DNA from: Cryptomeria japonica
Taxonomy: Eukaryota > Streptophyta > Pinopsida > Cupressales > Cupressaceae
Direction: 5' to 3'
DNA length: 64,000 bases
Assembly (NCBI RefSeq): GCF_030272615.1
Contig: NC_081415.1
Location: 631,201,240-631,265,239, forward strand
Part shown: positions 62,424 to 64,000 of the stretch, in pieces
Layout: each line of letters starts with the position of its first letter
Position numbering within the stretch: the first letter of the stretch is position 1
Made by a program: the position numbers and the translations under genes
The notes under the pieces: generated by a model
What the model was told of the DNA's origin: nothing
The model's database searches: none
Seen by the model: the letters and a program-made list of their open reading frames with translations, nothing else

Positions 62424-62760
62424 AAATGCATAATAGATCAAAGGTTAACATCATCTTTTATTTGAGGAATGCTATTATAAAGTAATATGTATTAAGTCAT
62501 AACTGAATGACAACATTGCAATGGATGAAAACAATAATGAAGATAATCAAATTTTAAAGCAGGAAAAAAAATATATTGAGTAGAAGATCAATGCATTTTG
62601 ACTTACGAAGAATTGAAGTTGACTTAATTCAGAATGAATGTTTTATTTGAATGACATATAAGTGTATTTAAGAACTACAACTTTTGTGGTTGTATCTTAA
62701 TCTTTTACATCAACCTTCTTTTGGGGAAAAGTACTATATAATGACATGTATAAAGTCAGG
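62424..62760. repeat. Degenerate tandem-repeat locus, right half
   Basis: It starts 'catnataatagatcaaaggttaacatcatcttttatttgagg', continuing the array left at 44504, and repeats the 'attaagtcataactgaatgacaacattg' and 'atgacatataagtgtatttaag' modules. This supports a single insertion of the large element into the array. Confidence 0.65.
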
Positions 62761-64000
62761 ATGTGTAATAGCAAAAAGCAAGGATATAAAATGCAATAGC
62801 TGAATGGAAACAATTAAATGAATGGAAACAATAATTAATGGACATATGAAAAGATGAAACAACTTTATTTGTAATGGAATTTAAGTGACACAAGTGCAAA
62901 TTAAAGAGTTAATTGAGACATGATACAAATGTATTGAAATGGTAGAAATCTAATGTGGAACATCCATTAAATTAAAAAACATATTTGTTTAGAAGGAGAA
63001 AATTTAAACTTGGACACAAATGTTTCGTAGATAGAATTGGTGGCATGTGCTAGAATAGGAAGTGTTGTTTCATGTGAAGAGAAAAAATCCGAGAGTTGAA
63101 GCAACCTACCCTACAATGGAACAATAGGAAGGTTAGTAAATCAACATTTTGAATGAACAAGTAATGATTGCATTTAGATGAAATATAAAAATATGGTACG
63201 GATAATTAAATGATAATGGAATGTTGGTAAGGATGTGCTTACTTGGAAGGAGGTTGCAGACGTTAAAGGCGATGCATAGAATGGTTTGGAGCAGCGTATG
63301 TGTGAAACCTTCAAGGAATTCTCAAAACAAGAGAAGGAAAATAGAAAGGCTTGATAATTATTGGTGATGATCTTCAAGGAATTCGAGTTTTCTATTTTTG
63401 GATCTTTGTATGTAGTTGCAATCGGTAGAACCCCTATTCCCATCCAATCGTTCTCCACCCTCCACCACCGATTGAGAAAGAAAGGATCATACATATTTGT
63501 GGGCAACTCAATGGGAAGTACACATTGACCAAATGTGCATTCCAGACAAGAATGGATGAACCATATGTAGAAGATTCAGTGCAAAAAATGATATTGGTCA
63601 AGAGGTTCATATGACAGATGCATAGAGGCACATGTATAAATATGCACACATATAAATATAGATATGTATACAAATATACATATTAATGCATATATATACA
63701 CATCTCTCTCTCTCTCTCTATATATATATATTTGAGAGGTTAGTTCGGTGTTAATATTTGTAGTATATGTTTTTAAAATGTTTTAGATATCTGGAATTTC
63801 ATTTAGTCGATAGAACCCCAATCCCCATCCAATGGTTCTCATCCCTCCTCTGCTGATTGAACAAGTAACTATCATGTATATTGACATAAATTTTGATGGA
63901 ATGCACTAATCAGCCAAATGTGTAGTTTAGAGAAGAATGAATGAAGCATAAGGAGAAGATTTCATATGAAAAATTATATTGTTTGCAAGGTTTATGTGAT
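62761..64000. other. AT-rich DNA with microsatellites and a local duplication
   Basis: No gene was recognised. CT and TA dinucleotide runs lie at about 63703-63731. The segment 63424-63606 is repeated imperfectly at 63805-63995 (shared 'agaacccc', 'cccatccaatngttctc', 'gattgan.aag' and 'ccaaatgtg' landmarks in the same order). Confidence 0.5.

Overview
This window is nuclear DNA from a seed plant, most likely a gymnosperm (inference). It holds one host gene with a multi-exon plant structure, a cellulose synthase catalytic subunit. Nearly all the rest is old, nested retrotransposons typical of a large, slowly turned-over genome. No bacterial, organellar, rRNA or tRNA genes were seen. All boundaries, target-site duplications (TSDs) and mismatch counts below were read by eye.

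Layout. 1-1068: two LTR remnants (Gypsy-like, then Copia-like). 1100-3690: anonymous repeat-like DNA with a small degenerate minisatellite. 3690-5330: a degenerate tandem array of about 240 bp period. 5565-11696 (+): a CESA gene with 13 recognisable coding exons, open from the RING-type zinc finger to the stop codon. The usual short first exon with the start ATG is not recognisable in the upstream 5.5 kb. 12535-19412 (-): an L1-type LINE with ORF1 and an ORF2 of endonuclease, reverse transcriptase (RT), zinc finger and RNase H. 20332-20545: a long TTA/TTG microsatellite. 21310-27903 (-): a miniature TRIM-like element of 353 bp (two 136-bp LTRs, TSD ATAAG), split by a 6.2-kb SIRE-like Copia element (21445-27680, TSD TCAAC). 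29470-40562 (-): a second, internally deleted LINE, split by a chromodomain Gypsy element (30940-37169, TSD ATGAG).

43190-44504 and 62424-62760 are the two halves of a tandem-repeat locus opened by a very large non-autonomous LTR element (44505-62423, minus strand). That element has a purine-rich internal region and a decayed proline-rich ORF but no recognisable polymerase. It was itself hit twice: by a 2.29-kb solo Copia LTR inside its 3' LTR (44987-47280), and by a young Tork/Tnt1-like Copia element on the plus strand (48973-54987, TSD ATGTT). The Tork LTRs are both 894 bp and differ at about 17 sites, and its polyprotein has two nonsense codons. 62760-64000 is AT-rich DNA with microsatellites and a local duplication.

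How the parts relate. The CESA product would be a plasma-membrane subunit of the cellulose-synthesizing rosette. The retroelements do not form a pathway with it; they record successive insertions. Nesting fixes part of the order: tandem array, then large non-autonomous element, then solo LTR and Tork element; TRIM, then SIRE Copia; LINE, then chromovirus. The most unusual items are the non-autonomous proline-repeat element, the exactly datable TRIM/Copia nest, the same four-base ORF1/ORF2 overlap in both LINEs, and a probable GC-AG intron in the CESA gene.
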